Assembly (NCBI GenBank): GCA_025056965.1
Contig: JANWVF010000007.1
Coordinates: 1 to 33,731 of the forward strand
Reading direction: 5' to 3'
DNA length: 33,731 nucleotides
Source: Thermoflexales bacterium
GTDB lineage: Bacteria > Chloroflexota > Anaerolineae > J036 > Brachytrichaceae
The position numbers and the translations under genes are program-made. The first letter of the stretch is position 1. Every line of letters starts with the position of its first letter. The notes below the pieces were generated by a model, which saw only the letters and a list, made by a program, of their open reading frames with translations, was not told the origin of the DNA and made no database searches. Positions 13,149-21,061 of this stretch are shown here, in pieces.

Positions 13149-13694
13149 TCAGGACTTATGGTCTCGCAGCAGGCTGGCCGCGATCAGCAAAATCACGCCC
13201 ACCACGATGGCGCTGTCGGCGATGTTGAACACCGGCCAATCGAAGCCGATCTCCGGAATCTGGAAGTGGATGAAGTCGGTGACATAGCCCTGGCGCAGGC
13301 GATCGAGCAGGTTACCTATGGCGCCGCCGAGCTGCATGCCCAGCGCCACCCGCGACAGCCAGTCACCGGCCGGCAGCCGAGGCGCGTAATACAAAATCAC
13401 CGCCGAGACGACCAGGGCGACGATGATGAAGAACACCCCACCATTCGGAAACAGGCTGAACGCCGCGCCTGTGTTCTGCGTGTGCGTCCAGCTCAAGTAC
13501 GGGCCGATGACCGGGATGGACGTATAGAGCGGAATCTGCGCCTCGACGATGCGCTTGGTGACGATGTCCAAGATCAGCGCGATGCTTGCTGCCAGCAAAA
13601 GCAGCCAGTAGCGCCGCAGATGCGAGATCACCGCCGACCGACCCGAGCGGTCGGCCGGCGCGTTCGACTCGGTGATGCGCGCTTCCTCACTCAT
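13149..13694 (-). CDS. lspA: Lipoprotein signal peptidase (signal peptidase II)
   Basis: 181 aa. This aspartyl protease of the inner membrane removes signal peptides from diacylglyceryl-modified prolipoproteins. About 28 polar residues precede four membrane helices. Family motifs are all present: ILDIVTKRIV (Asp43, Lys47), NTGAAFSLF (74-82), GGAIGNLLDRL with catalytic Asp131, and FNIADSAI with catalytic Asp160. The enzyme therefore looks active. Its start codon overlaps the stop of the upstream KAP/LspA-like gene by ATGA (13691-13694), indicating translational coupling. ileS-lspA adjacency is familiar from other bacteria, but here a fusion gene is inserted between them. The HAD gene follows after 7 nt. 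Confidence 0.96.
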   Translation of the reverse strand: MSEEARITESNAPADRSGRSAVISHLRRYWLLLLAASIALILDIVTKRIVEAQIPLYTSIPVIGPYLSWTHTQNTGAAFSLFPNGGVFFIIVALVVSAVILYYAPRLPAGDWLSRVALGMQLGGAIGNLLDRLRQGYVTDFIHFQIPEIGFDWPVFNIADSAIVVGVILLIAASLLRDHKS

Positions 13695-15490
13695 GGGGCA
13701 GATCGCTTGTGCCTCGACCGCGCGTCGGTCAAGATGGCGAAAGCCAGCAGGATCGCGCCGGCCAACGCTGCGAGGTGCGCTAGGTTGAACGTCGGCAGGT
13801 TAGGGATGTGCAAGTAGTTCATCGCTGCGCCCCATGTGAGGCGGTCGAACAAGTGAGCGGCCAACCCACCAACGATCAAGCCATATGCCTTGGGTCGCAG
13901 GCCGTCAGCGCGATGGCCCACAAAAGCCATCATCAGCATGCACAGCGCCAGGCCAGCCAACGTCACGGCGATCCCTAAACCGGTATCCAGCAGGCCAACC
14001 TCTGTGGGCGGCTGCAAGCGGATCAGCCCGCCGAGCGCCGCTGCGCCGCCGCGCGATCCCTCACCGAATTGGACGGCCGCCTTGACCAGGCGGTCTACGA
14101 CGAAAACGCCCGCCGCGACCGAGATCAGCGCCCAGAATGGAGCAGGAGACGTCGCCGCCGCTGAGGAGCGCTGATGCGAACGATGGAGACCACGCGCGAT
14201 AGCCCGCGCTGCCGCGAGCGCCGCAGCAGCGGCGCTCGCGGGCGCAGCCGGCCGGGCCTCGCCGGTCGCCGATGCGGCAGCTGGCGGTTGCGTCTGCTGC
14301 GCCGACGACTTGTCACCGGCATAAACCAGGCGCAGCGCAGTCGCCAGGTGGCGCGTCTCGACGCCGATGAAGCTCGGCGCGGATGCAAATAGCCTGTTTA
14401 GGCGCGGGTTGTGCGCCAACGCTGCTGCCCAGTCGCCGTGGCTTTCATCGGCGAAGGGTTGTGCGCGCGCACGACGCTCCAGCGCGGCCAGCGCTGGCGC
14501 GTCCAGCCGGACGGCATCGAAGAGCGCCGGGGAGAGCACGCGCAGCACGCATAGCTTCGCCAACATCACGTCCGACACGTTGGCGCGCTGCCCGTCGGCC
14601 ATGCGCTTGGCCAGCCCGCGCATAGCCACGCGCCAGTACTCCTCTGCGCGCTCGATCGCGTAGCGATCGCTCCCCAGCATTTCGGCGAAGAGTTGCGCGC
14701 AGGGGCGCGGAATATCAGAGGGAGCAGTGGGCGGCGCCTGCGGCAACCGAGTCGGCGCATTCGCAGGAGAGGCCGGCCGCTTGCTCGGTCGCAGCTCGAC
14801 CCGATCGGTGAGCCAGGCGCGCAGCACGTTCGCATCGCCCAGCTTGCGGATCAGCTCGGCTTCATCGGCACAGATCAACGTGGCGCAATTCTGCGCGCTC
14901 AGGAAGTATTTCGCGGCCTCTAGCAGTTGGGCAGCATCCTCAGGCTTCGCGCGATCGAGATGATCTATTGCTACGACGAAGGTCGCGTCGGAGAGAGTGA
15001 TCGCGCTGTGAATCAGGCCGGCGAACGACGCGCGCATGCGGTGGGCGAATGCGGCGACGGCGAGCGTAGCGCTAGCGTCGTCGTCCAACTCCAGCCGCAC
15101 CACCTCCTCGAGCTGGTTGCGAAGCGTGTGGACGGCCGCTGGTGCGCCGGGCTGTTGCGCGAGCTTATCGAGCGCCCCGAACACCAGGCGCTGCCAAGGC
15201 GCCAAATCGCTCGGCAGGTTGGCCGCGTTAATGAGCGCGCACACGATCCGGCGATGCGGTAAGATGCGTTGAGCCTGTGCGTCGTCCCGGGACAACGCCT
15301 TTAATAATGTGGTTTTGCCGCTGCCGCGCGGTCCAAAGAGGCCGATCGCCCGGCGCGACCCGGGTTGACCCAACGCTGCCAACACGGCGTCAAGCGCTCG
15401 GCTTTGCTCGGCGCTCAGCGTGATGCCCGCCGACGCAGCGATGGCCGGCAGGGCTTGCCGGCGCAGTTGCTGCATAGTGTCGAGATTCAT
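13691..15490 (-). CDS. KAP-like P-loop ATPase fused to a degenerate LspA-like membrane domain
   Basis: 599 aa. Residues about 45-250 form a P-loop NTPase: Walker A GPRGSGKTT (53-61, Lys59) and Walker B FVVAIDHLDR (Asp176), then AAQLLEAAKYFL and a strand ending in ADEAEL. The h-x-D-x-L-D-R pattern resembles KAP-family NTPases. A helical region (about 270-385) contains NPRLNRLF, and an Ala/Pro-rich linker spans about 395-450. Residues 450-599 have four hydrophobic helices and align with the lspA product encoded next door: VFVVDRLVK (Asp466, Lys470) for ILDIVTK, HLFDRLTWG (Asp549) for NLLDRLRQG, and FNLAHLA (His572) for FNIADSA. The second catalytic Asp is thus His and NTGAAFS is lost, predicting no protease activity. 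GAGGG lies just before the ATG. It sits 48 nt after ileS and overlaps lspA by ATGA. Function is unknown; a membrane-tethered, ATP-driven role linked to lipoproteins is only inference. Confidence 0.75.
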   Translation of the reverse strand: MNLDTMQQLRRQALPAIAASAGITLSAEQSRALDAVLAALGQPGSRRAIGLFGPRGSGKTTLLKALSRDDAQAQRILPHRRIVCALINAANLPSDLAPWQRLVFGALDKLAQQPGAPAAVHTLRNQLEEVVRLELDDDASATLAVAAFAHRMRASFAGLIHSAITLSDATFVVAIDHLDRAKPEDAAQLLEAAKYFLSAQNCATLICADEAELIRKLGDANVLRAWLTDRVELRPSKRPASPANAPTRLPQAPPTAPSDIPRPCAQLFAEMLGSDRYAIERAEEYWRVAMRGLAKRMADGQRANVSDVMLAKLCVLRVLSPALFDAVRLDAPALAALERRARAQPFADESHGDWAAALAHNPRLNRLFASAPSFIGVETRHLATALRLVYAGDKSSAQQTQPPAAASATGEARPAAPASAAAAALAAARAIARGLHRSHQRSSAAATSPAPFWALISVAAGVFVVDRLVKAAVQFGEGSRGGAAALGGLIRLQPPTEVGLLDTGLGIAVTLAGLALCMLMMAFVGHRADGLRPKAYGLIVGGLAAHLFDRLTWGAAMNYLHIPNLPTFNLAHLAALAGAILLAFAILTDARSRHKRSAP

Positions 15491-15538
15491 ATATCCCTCG
15501 CTTGAAGCCGCCGAGCAGTCGTGCGTTGCCTGGCGAAC

Positions 15539-18500
15539 CTAGTCCGATGCCTTTTCGAGAGAGAGGGTGAGCTGCTCGCCGTCGAACGCATCGCTGGCGC
15601 TGATGGCGTCCGGTAGCCGGCCCTCGATTAGGGCGACGCTCAACGTCTCGCCCTTGATGTATTCGGCGAAGTCGCCGATAGCGCGCCTCAACCGATCGCT
15701 GGCGGTGTAGGCCAGGCGAATGCGATCGGAGACGTTGAGGCCGGCTGCTTTGCGCAGGTCGTTCACGCGGCGCACTACCTCGCGCGCCAGCCCTTCGGCG
15801 ATCAGCGCGTCGTCGAGCGTGGTATCCAGGCCGACGACGATGCCGTTCTCGCCGGCCACGATCAACCCTTCGCGCGGAACGGCCTGCACGATGACCTCAT
15901 CGGGCTGGAGAGAGACGCCGTTGACCGCGATGGGTTGGCCGGCCTTTACCGCGGCGGCGACGTCGGAAGGATCGAGTTGGCCCAGGGCGGCGCGCACCTT
16001 CGGCAGGTCAGCGCCCAGCTTCTTGCCCAACTTCTTCAAATCGGGCAACACGCGGTAGCTGACCAGCTCGACTTCGCGCTCGACGAACTCCAGCGCCTTA
16101 ACGTTCAACTCATCGGTGATGACCTCGTAGTGCGCCATGATCGCGCGGCGCGCTTCATCGTTAGCGACGATCATCGCTTTGCGCAGCGGTTGGCGCACCT
16201 TCAGCTTGGACTGGGCGCGGGTGCTGTGGCCGAGCGCCACCACCGTTCGCGCCAGCGCCACCTCGCGCAACAGGGCACGTTCCTCTTCGCTCAGCGCGCG
16301 CGGCTGCGGGTAGGACTGGTGATGCACGGAGAAGGCCTGTTGCGATTCGCATAGCCGCCGGTTGTCCTCCGCGCTCCGAAGGTTGAACTCCGGGTGCTTG
16401 AGGTTCTGCCACATCACTTCACTGATGAAGGGGACGATGGGCGCGATCAGGCGGGCCAGCGCGGTAAGCACTTCGTAGAGCGTGGCGTAGGCGGCTGCCT
16501 TGTCCGACGTCATCTGGCTGCCCCAGAAGCGCTCGCGCGAGCGCCGGACGTACCAGTTCGATAGGTCATCAATGAACTTCTCGATGGCCAACACGGCCGG
16601 CCGCGCGTCGTAAGCGTCGAGCGCGGCGTTGACCGCGTTCGTCGTCTCGGCCAGACGGGCCAAGATCCACTTGTCCAGAAGGCTGAGCGAGGCGGGTTCG
16701 CCGTGTCCGGTGTCTGCTTCTGCGGTCGGCGTCCATCGGTCGGCGTTGGCATAGGTGACGAAGAACGCATACACGTTCCACAGCGGAATGATGACCTGAC
16801 GACGAACTTCGTTGAGCGCGTTGTAGCCGAACAGCAGGTTGTCGTCGTAACGCTGGCGCGCGTAGAGCCAGCGCATCACATCGGCGCCAGCCTTGTCGGC
16901 AGCTTCGTTGAACTCGATGGCGTTGCCCTTGCTCTTGTGCATCGGCTCGCCCTTTTCGTCGAGCAGGGTCGCGTAGCCGAGGATGGTGCGCGCAGGCAAG
17001 TGCTTCTCCAGTACCGTGCTCATCGCAATCAACGAGTAGAACCAGTTACGGAACTGGCCGGGGAAGCTCTCGGTGATGAAATCGGCCGGGAACCACTGCT
17101 GCCAATAGGCGCGGTCGGTGCGATAGCGCAAAGTGGAATAGGCGACGATGCCGGCATCGAGCCACGGGTTGCCGACGTCGGGCACGCGCGTGCCGATCAA
17201 GCCGGTGACCGGATGCTTGATCTTGACTTTGTCAATGTGCGGCCGGTGCGGCGTGTGTCCGTCGAACTCCTCCCAGCCCTCGACGGCGCGCGCCTTCAGC
17301 TCCTCATAGCTGCCGATCACCTCGAAGGTGCCGTCGGGGTACTCCCAGATCGGCAGCGCCAGCCCCCAATAGCGCTTCTTGCTGATCATCCAGTCGTGCA
17401 TGTTGCGCAACCAGTCCAGCTCGCGCTCTTTGCCGAAGGGGGGAATCCAGTTAATCTGCTCCGACACGGCCATCATGTCGTAGCGCAGCTCGTCCATGCT
17501 GATGTACCACTCATCCACCATGCGATAGACGAGCGGGGTGCCGCACCGCCAACAGTGCGCGTAGCGGTGCAGATACTTGTCGTGCCGGTAGAAATAGCCC
17601 TTAGCCTTGAGCAGCGCTTCGACCAAATCGGCCACTTCGTGGGCGTGCTTGCCGGTCAGCTCGCCGAAGCCGTCCAAGAAATAGCCGTCCTCGTTCAGCG
17701 GCGCGATCTTCGGCATGCCGTGCTGCTGGCCGAGCTGATAGTCCTCCGGGCCGGCGCCGGGTGCGTTGTGCACGATGCCGGTGCCCTCATCTTCACCGAC
17801 GCCATCCCAGGTGATGACGATATGCTCAAAGGGGCGGCCGTCGTGCTTATCCTGCCAGCGCTTATGGGCGTCAATGAAGGCGGGCAGGTCGTCGAACAAA
17901 CCCTCGTACGTCCAGCCGGCCATGTGCTCACCCAGGATCTCGCCCAGCACTTCGTATTCGCCGCGCAGGATCTTCAGCGTCTTATTGCTAAGGAAATACA
18001 CGGCCAGTTCGCCATCCTTGTGCAGTTGCCGGACGATCGCATAGGTGAGCTTTGGCCCAACCGAAGCCATGATGTTGGCCGGCAGCGTCCACGGCGTCGT
18101 CGTCCAGGCCAGCAGGAACTTGCCCGGCGCGTGGTCGAACTTGGCGCGCGCTTGCTCGTTGACCCACGCCGCCCGGCTCACATCAAACGACTTCAGCTTC
18201 ATCCGCACGGTGATAGCCGGGTCTTCGCGATCTTTATAGCCTTCCGTGTCTATCTCGTGCTGGCTGATGCCGGTGGCGCAGCGCGGACACCATGGGATCA
18301 CGTCCTCGCCGCGATAGATCCAGCCTTTCTCGTGGCACTTCTTCAAGAAGTTCCAGATCTGGTAGTTGTTCTCGTCGCTGAAGGTGAAATACGAACCACC
18401 CAGTTCGGGCAGGCCGAGCCGGCCAACGATCTGCTCGACCGTGCCGGTGATCTTTTGGCCGCCGCGCTCCAGCGTGATGACCTGTTGTGGATCCTCGACG

Positions 18501-18973
18501 ATCTTCTGCGCCAGCCAGCGCAGCTCGTCCGGGTCGTTCCAGTCCATCCAGTAGCCCAGCCGAATGGACTGCTCGGTCTGCATCGCGGCGCTGTTCAGCA
18601 CGCGCTGCTTGCACAGACGAATGAACCGCTCCATGCCGAAGGCTTCAATATCGCGCTTCGACTTGAAGCCCATGTCCTTCTCGACGTTGACCTCGACCCA
18701 CAAGCCCTGGCAATCGAAGCCGTTCTGCCAGCGCTGGTTGTAGCCCTGCATGGCGAAGTAGCGCTGCCAAAGATCCTTGTAGGTGCGCCCCCAGGCGTGA
18801 TGCACACCCATCGGGTTGTTGGCGGTAATCGGGCCGTCTATGAAGGAGAAGCGCTTGTCGGACGCGGCGCGCAGCTTCCGCAGGCGGTCGAATGCCTGGG
18901 TGCGCGCCCAGAAGGCGAGCACCTCGCGTTCTTGCAGTGGGAAGTCAACCTGAGTCGCAACTGGCTGAAACAT
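15539..18973 (-). CDS. ileS: Isoleucyl-tRNA synthetase, divergent form
   Basis: 1144 aa, about 100 longer than typical bacterial IleRS. It charges tRNA-Ile in the cytosol. The class I catalytic core begins FSFIDGPITANNPMGVHHAWGRTYKD: residues 56-59, GVHH, occupy the HIGH position. The KMSKS loop is MHKSKGN (678-684, second Lys682). MISKKRYWGLALPIWEYPDGTFEVIGSYEELK and DGHTPHRPHIDKVKI are IleRS-type core blocks. An editing (CP1) insertion lies between, with AWTTTPWTLPANIMASVGP and GTGIVHNAPGAGPEDYQLG. FPGQFRNWFYSL replaces the common DQTRGWF type of sequence. The C-terminal anticodon-binding part includes SNWYVRRSRERFWG. It is the first gene of the apparent ileS-KAP/LspA-lspA-HAD operon. I saw no T-box leader in the 51 bp before the divergent TPT gene. 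A related class I synthetase is the only alternative; Ile is best supported. Confidence 0.9.
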   Translation of the reverse strand: MFQPVATQVDFPLQEREVLAFWARTQAFDRLRKLRAASDKRFSFIDGPITANNPMGVHHAWGRTYKDLWQRYFAMQGYNQRWQNGFDCQGLWVEVNVEKDMGFKSKRDIEAFGMERFIRLCKQRVLNSAAMQTEQSIRLGYWMDWNDPDELRWLAQKIVEDPQQVITLERGGQKITGTVEQIVGRLGLPELGGSYFTFSDENNYQIWNFLKKCHEKGWIYRGEDVIPWCPRCATGISQHEIDTEGYKDREDPAITVRMKLKSFDVSRAAWVNEQARAKFDHAPGKFLLAWTTTPWTLPANIMASVGPKLTYAIVRQLHKDGELAVYFLSNKTLKILRGEYEVLGEILGEHMAGWTYEGLFDDLPAFIDAHKRWQDKHDGRPFEHIVITWDGVGEDEGTGIVHNAPGAGPEDYQLGQQHGMPKIAPLNEDGYFLDGFGELTGKHAHEVADLVEALLKAKGYFYRHDKYLHRYAHCWRCGTPLVYRMVDEWYISMDELRYDMMAVSEQINWIPPFGKERELDWLRNMHDWMISKKRYWGLALPIWEYPDGTFEVIGSYEELKARAVEGWEEFDGHTPHRPHIDKVKIKHPVTGLIGTRVPDVGNPWLDAGIVAYSTLRYRTDRAYWQQWFPADFITESFPGQFRNWFYSLIAMSTVLEKHLPARTILGYATLLDEKGEPMHKSKGNAIEFNEAADKAGADVMRWLYARQRYDDNLLFGYNALNEVRRQVIIPLWNVYAFFVTYANADRWTPTAEADTGHGEPASLSLLDKWILARLAETTNAVNAALDAYDARPAVLAIEKFIDDLSNWYVRRSRERFWGSQMTSDKAAAYATLYEVLTALARLIAPIVPFISEVMWQNLKHPEFNLRSAEDNRRLCESQQAFSVHHQSYPQPRALSEEERALLREVALARTVVALGHSTRAQSKLKVRQPLRKAMIVANDEARRAIMAHYEVITDELNVKALEFVEREVELVSYRVLPDLKKLGKKLGADLPKVRAALGQLDPSDVAAAVKAGQPIAVNGVSLQPDEVIVQAVPREGLIVAGENGIVVGLDTTLDDALIAEGLAREVVRRVNDLRKAAGLNVSDRIRLAYTASDRLRRAIGDFAEYIKGETLSVALIEGRLPDAISASDAFDGEQLTLSLEKASD

Positions 18974-19024
18974 CGTTCAACTACCGACGATAACTTCGAG
19001 CGATGATACTACAATGCAAGGCGC

Positions 19025-19498
19025 ATGCAGGATGTCCCCAGCATCACGCCGCGCCGGAATCGCGTCGCTTACAGCGTGCTGATCGGCATCATCCTCTTGA
19101 CCATCCCGTGCTACTTGATCGGCTTCGCCGCGCTCTTCATCCTGCAACCGCCCGGACAAAATCCGATCGTCGTTCCGACAACCACGCCTACGCCATCGGT
19201 CACACTGCCTGCCGAGGTGGACACGGCTACGCCGACGCATGCCGCGCCGCTCACTCCGCCGGCGCCGCCGACGGCCCTGCCCGACATGCCGACACCAACC
19301 GACACGCCGACGGCTTCACCAACCGACACGCCCACAGCCATGCCCACGATCACGCCAACCGATACGCCCACGGCTACGCCGACTGTCATGCTGCCCACCG
19401 ATACGCCCACACCCGTGCCTACGCTGGCACTCGACACCCCAACACCGACGCCGACCGACACGCCGACGCCCGAACCGACGGCCACGCCGATCCCTTGA
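19025..19498 (+). CDS. Membrane-anchored protein with Thr/Pro repeat tail
   Basis: 157 aa. Residues 1-15 are polar and basic, about 17-41 form one hydrophobic helix (VLIGIILLTIPCYLIGFAALFIL), and the rest is a low-complexity extracytoplasmic stretch of TPTDTPT/TPTATPT repeats (about 88-155). The orientation N-in with the tail outside is inferred from the basic N-terminus. Such Thr/Pro linkers are common in surface proteins of Chloroflexota, where they usually join an anchor to a folded domain; here there is no folded domain. It may be a wall or surface spacer, or the remainder of a larger protein. The ATG at 19025 is preceded by TACAAT (19010-19015) with 9 nt between, so a leaderless transcript is plausible. 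It is divergent from ileS and convergent with the LCP gene, 20 bp away. Confidence 0.65.
   Translation: MQDVPSITPRRNRVAYSVLIGIILLTIPCYLIGFAALFILQPPGQNPIVVPTTTPTPSVTLPAEVDTATPTHAAPLTPPAPPTALPDMPTPTDTPTASPTDTPTAMPTITPTDTPTATPTVMLPTDTPTPVPTLALDTPTPTPTDTPTPEPTATPIP
19283..19496 (+). repeat. Degenerate short tandem repeats encoding Thr-Pro runs
   Basis: Imperfect 6-18 base repeats of the type ACGCC(G/C)AC, all in frame, encode the TPTDTPT/TPTATPT tail. Such tracts can change length by slippage. The repeat is part of a coding region and is not a CRISPR: units are short, with no spacers. Confidence 0.75.
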
Positions 19499-19518
19499 GC
19501 TAGGCACACTAGGCGCGC

Positions 19519-21021
19519 TCAGGGCGCGGGCGTCACGCCGATCTGTTCACCCGCCGCCTGCAACCTGACGTCACCGGCGATGTTGGCCGTGTTCGGGCAA
19601 GAGTCGTAATCCTCACCTAGGATGATGCGGGCTGCCGACGGGCTGCTCGGATCCGGTTGGCCGATCACGTTGCGCGGCTGCACGCGAAAGATGTCCTGCA
19701 GCCGGGCGATTGGCGATCCCTTGCGCGTCGTGCTGTAGTCAATGATCTGCGTCTGCGGGAAACGATCGCCGTCCACCCGGCCCAAGCCGATCACCTGAAA
19801 GCCTTCCCATGCCAGGCGCTCGGCGGCGACGAGTTCCATATCCGGCCTAGAAGAGCCATTGTAGACCTCCACGGCGGGCCGAATTTGTGCTTGGTTGCCG
19901 GCCGGCGGCGCTAACGCCTCGGCGATGAAGGGGATGGTCTGCTCGGTCGGCAGCAGCACCGAAGCGCCGTCCTCGCGCTGGTGCGAGCGGACGACCGGCC
20001 AAGTGATCACCCGGCTCTTGATGTCATCGTTGCTGAGCCGACGGGCGATGTCTATCAGAGGAATGAGGTCGGTTGGTCCCAAGTCGGTTTCGACGCTGCT
20101 GCGGAACTCGCCGTAGAGTCCGAGGGCGTTCTGCAGCATGTTGCCGTCGCGCGCCTTGCGGAAGAGGGCGCGCAGCACCTTCTGCTGGCGTCGGGCGCGG
20201 TCAAAATCGGTTGTGCTCCAGCGCGAGCGGGCATACCACAGCGCCTGCTTGCCGTTCAAGGTCACCTTGCCCGGATAGAGGTCCAGATCACTCTTGCCGC
20301 TCGGCGAGTCCTTGTCCGGGAAGGTATCGTGCAACTCGCACTCCACGAGGACTTCGATGCCGCCCAGCGCATCCACGGCCTTGATCAGGCCGGCGAAGTC
20401 CACGCGCACGAAGTGATCAACTTTGATGCCGAAGTTCTTGCGCAAAACCAGCGCCAGAAATGCCGGTCCACCACCGGGGTGGTTGCTCAAGTAGCCGCGC
20501 CGCATGACGGTATTGATGCGATCTTGTGTGCCGTCCGGGAGGCGAACTTGTAGGTCACGCGGGAAGGAAAGCAGGCTGACCGAGGGATAGCGGGGATCAA
20601 TGCTGGCGACGATGATCGTATCGGTGCGCGCGTATTGGCTGTCCGCCGAGGCATCGCTGCCCAACAGCAGGATGTTGATCGTGCCCGGTGCTTGCTGCAA
20701 TAGCGGTGCGTCCTGGGCGGTGAGCGCATGTTCATCCACCTGCAAATTCACGGCTACCGGCGTAGCCACGATGGGCGCGTTGATGCTGCCCGGCGTCGAG
20801 GTAACCTCCGGCTCGCGCATGGCATCCGTCGCGTCGAATGGCGTCGTCGGGGCTGCGGGCGCAGGCGTCGGCGAGAAGAACACATCTCCGGCGCGCGCCG
20901 CTGCCTGTTGGCCCAAGGGTGCGACGTGTGGATCAGGCGCCCAAGTGACCCCAAGGCCTACGGAGGCAAGGACGACTACCACCAGCAGCGACTCGAAGAC
21001 GCGCGCGATGTTCCGTCCCAT
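19519..21021 (-). CDS. LytR-CpsA-Psr (LCP) family protein
   Basis: 500 aa. LCP enzymes transfer polyprenyl-pyrophosphate-linked glycopolymers to the cell wall or other acceptors outside the membrane. An N-terminal signal anchor (about 9-28) precedes a variable Pro/Ala-rich linker. The LCP domain (about 110-290) contains INILLLGSDA, YARTDTIIVASIDP, SLLSFPRDLQVRLP, INTVMRRGY, DHFVRVDFAGLIKAVDALGGIEV and ALWYARSRWSTTDFDRARRQQKVLRAL, including the Arg/Asp residues that bind the pyrophosphate in studied members. A LytR_C-type domain follows (about 375-460; VEVYNGSSRPDMELVAAERLAWEGFQV). All blocks are intact. On the coding strand TTTAAT (21031-21036) lies 9 nt before the ATG and there is no Shine-Dalgarno. 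Acceptor and polymer are unknown. Confidence 0.92.
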   Translation of the reverse strand: MGRNIARVFESLLVVVVLASVGLGVTWAPDPHVAPLGQQAAARAGDVFFSPTPAPAAPTTPFDATDAMREPEVTSTPGSINAPIVATPVAVNLQVDEHALTAQDAPLLQQAPGTINILLLGSDASADSQYARTDTIIVASIDPRYPSVSLLSFPRDLQVRLPDGTQDRINTVMRRGYLSNHPGGGPAFLALVLRKNFGIKVDHFVRVDFAGLIKAVDALGGIEVLVECELHDTFPDKDSPSGKSDLDLYPGKVTLNGKQALWYARSRWSTTDFDRARRQQKVLRALFRKARDGNMLQNALGLYGEFRSSVETDLGPTDLIPLIDIARRLSNDDIKSRVITWPVVRSHQREDGASVLLPTEQTIPFIAEALAPPAGNQAQIRPAVEVYNGSSRPDMELVAAERLAWEGFQVIGLGRVDGDRFPQTQIIDYSTTRKGSPIARLQDIFRVQPRNVIGQPDPSSPSAARIILGEDYDSCPNTANIAGDVRLQAAGEQIGVTPAP

Positions 21022-21037
21022 TGGACGCTGATTAAAT

Positions 21038-21049
21038 CACGAATTCGTG
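21038..21049. promoter_or_regulatory. Palindrome between the LCP gene and the beta-helix pseudogene
   Basis: CACGAATTCGTG is a perfect 12-bp palindrome, flanked by AAAT and GGATTT so that the symmetry nearly extends to 20 bp. It lies just upstream of the -10-like hexamer of the LCP gene, near where its -35 would be. It could be an operator, but no family consensus is recognised. Confidence 0.3.
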
Positions 21050-21061
21050 GATTTGCTGTGG

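Noticed and set aside
16703-19006. A 767-codon open frame antisense to ileS
   Set aside because: It exactly shadows ileS, lacks family motifs, and such antisense frames are common in GC-rich DNA. The ileS reading has all synthetase blocks.
18974-19024. T-box riboswitch before ileS
   Set aside because: Only 51 bp separate ileS from the divergent start, and no TGGNACCGCG-like T-box sequence is visible.
19283-19496. CRISPR-like array
   Set aside because: The repeats are short, imperfect, in frame and without unique spacers; they encode Thr-Pro runs.
19003-19503. Alternative overlapping frame giving a His/Ala/Asp-rich protein
   Set aside because: It is a shadow of the TPT-repeat frame. Only the 19025 frame has a coherent membrane helix followed by TPT repeats known from this phylum.
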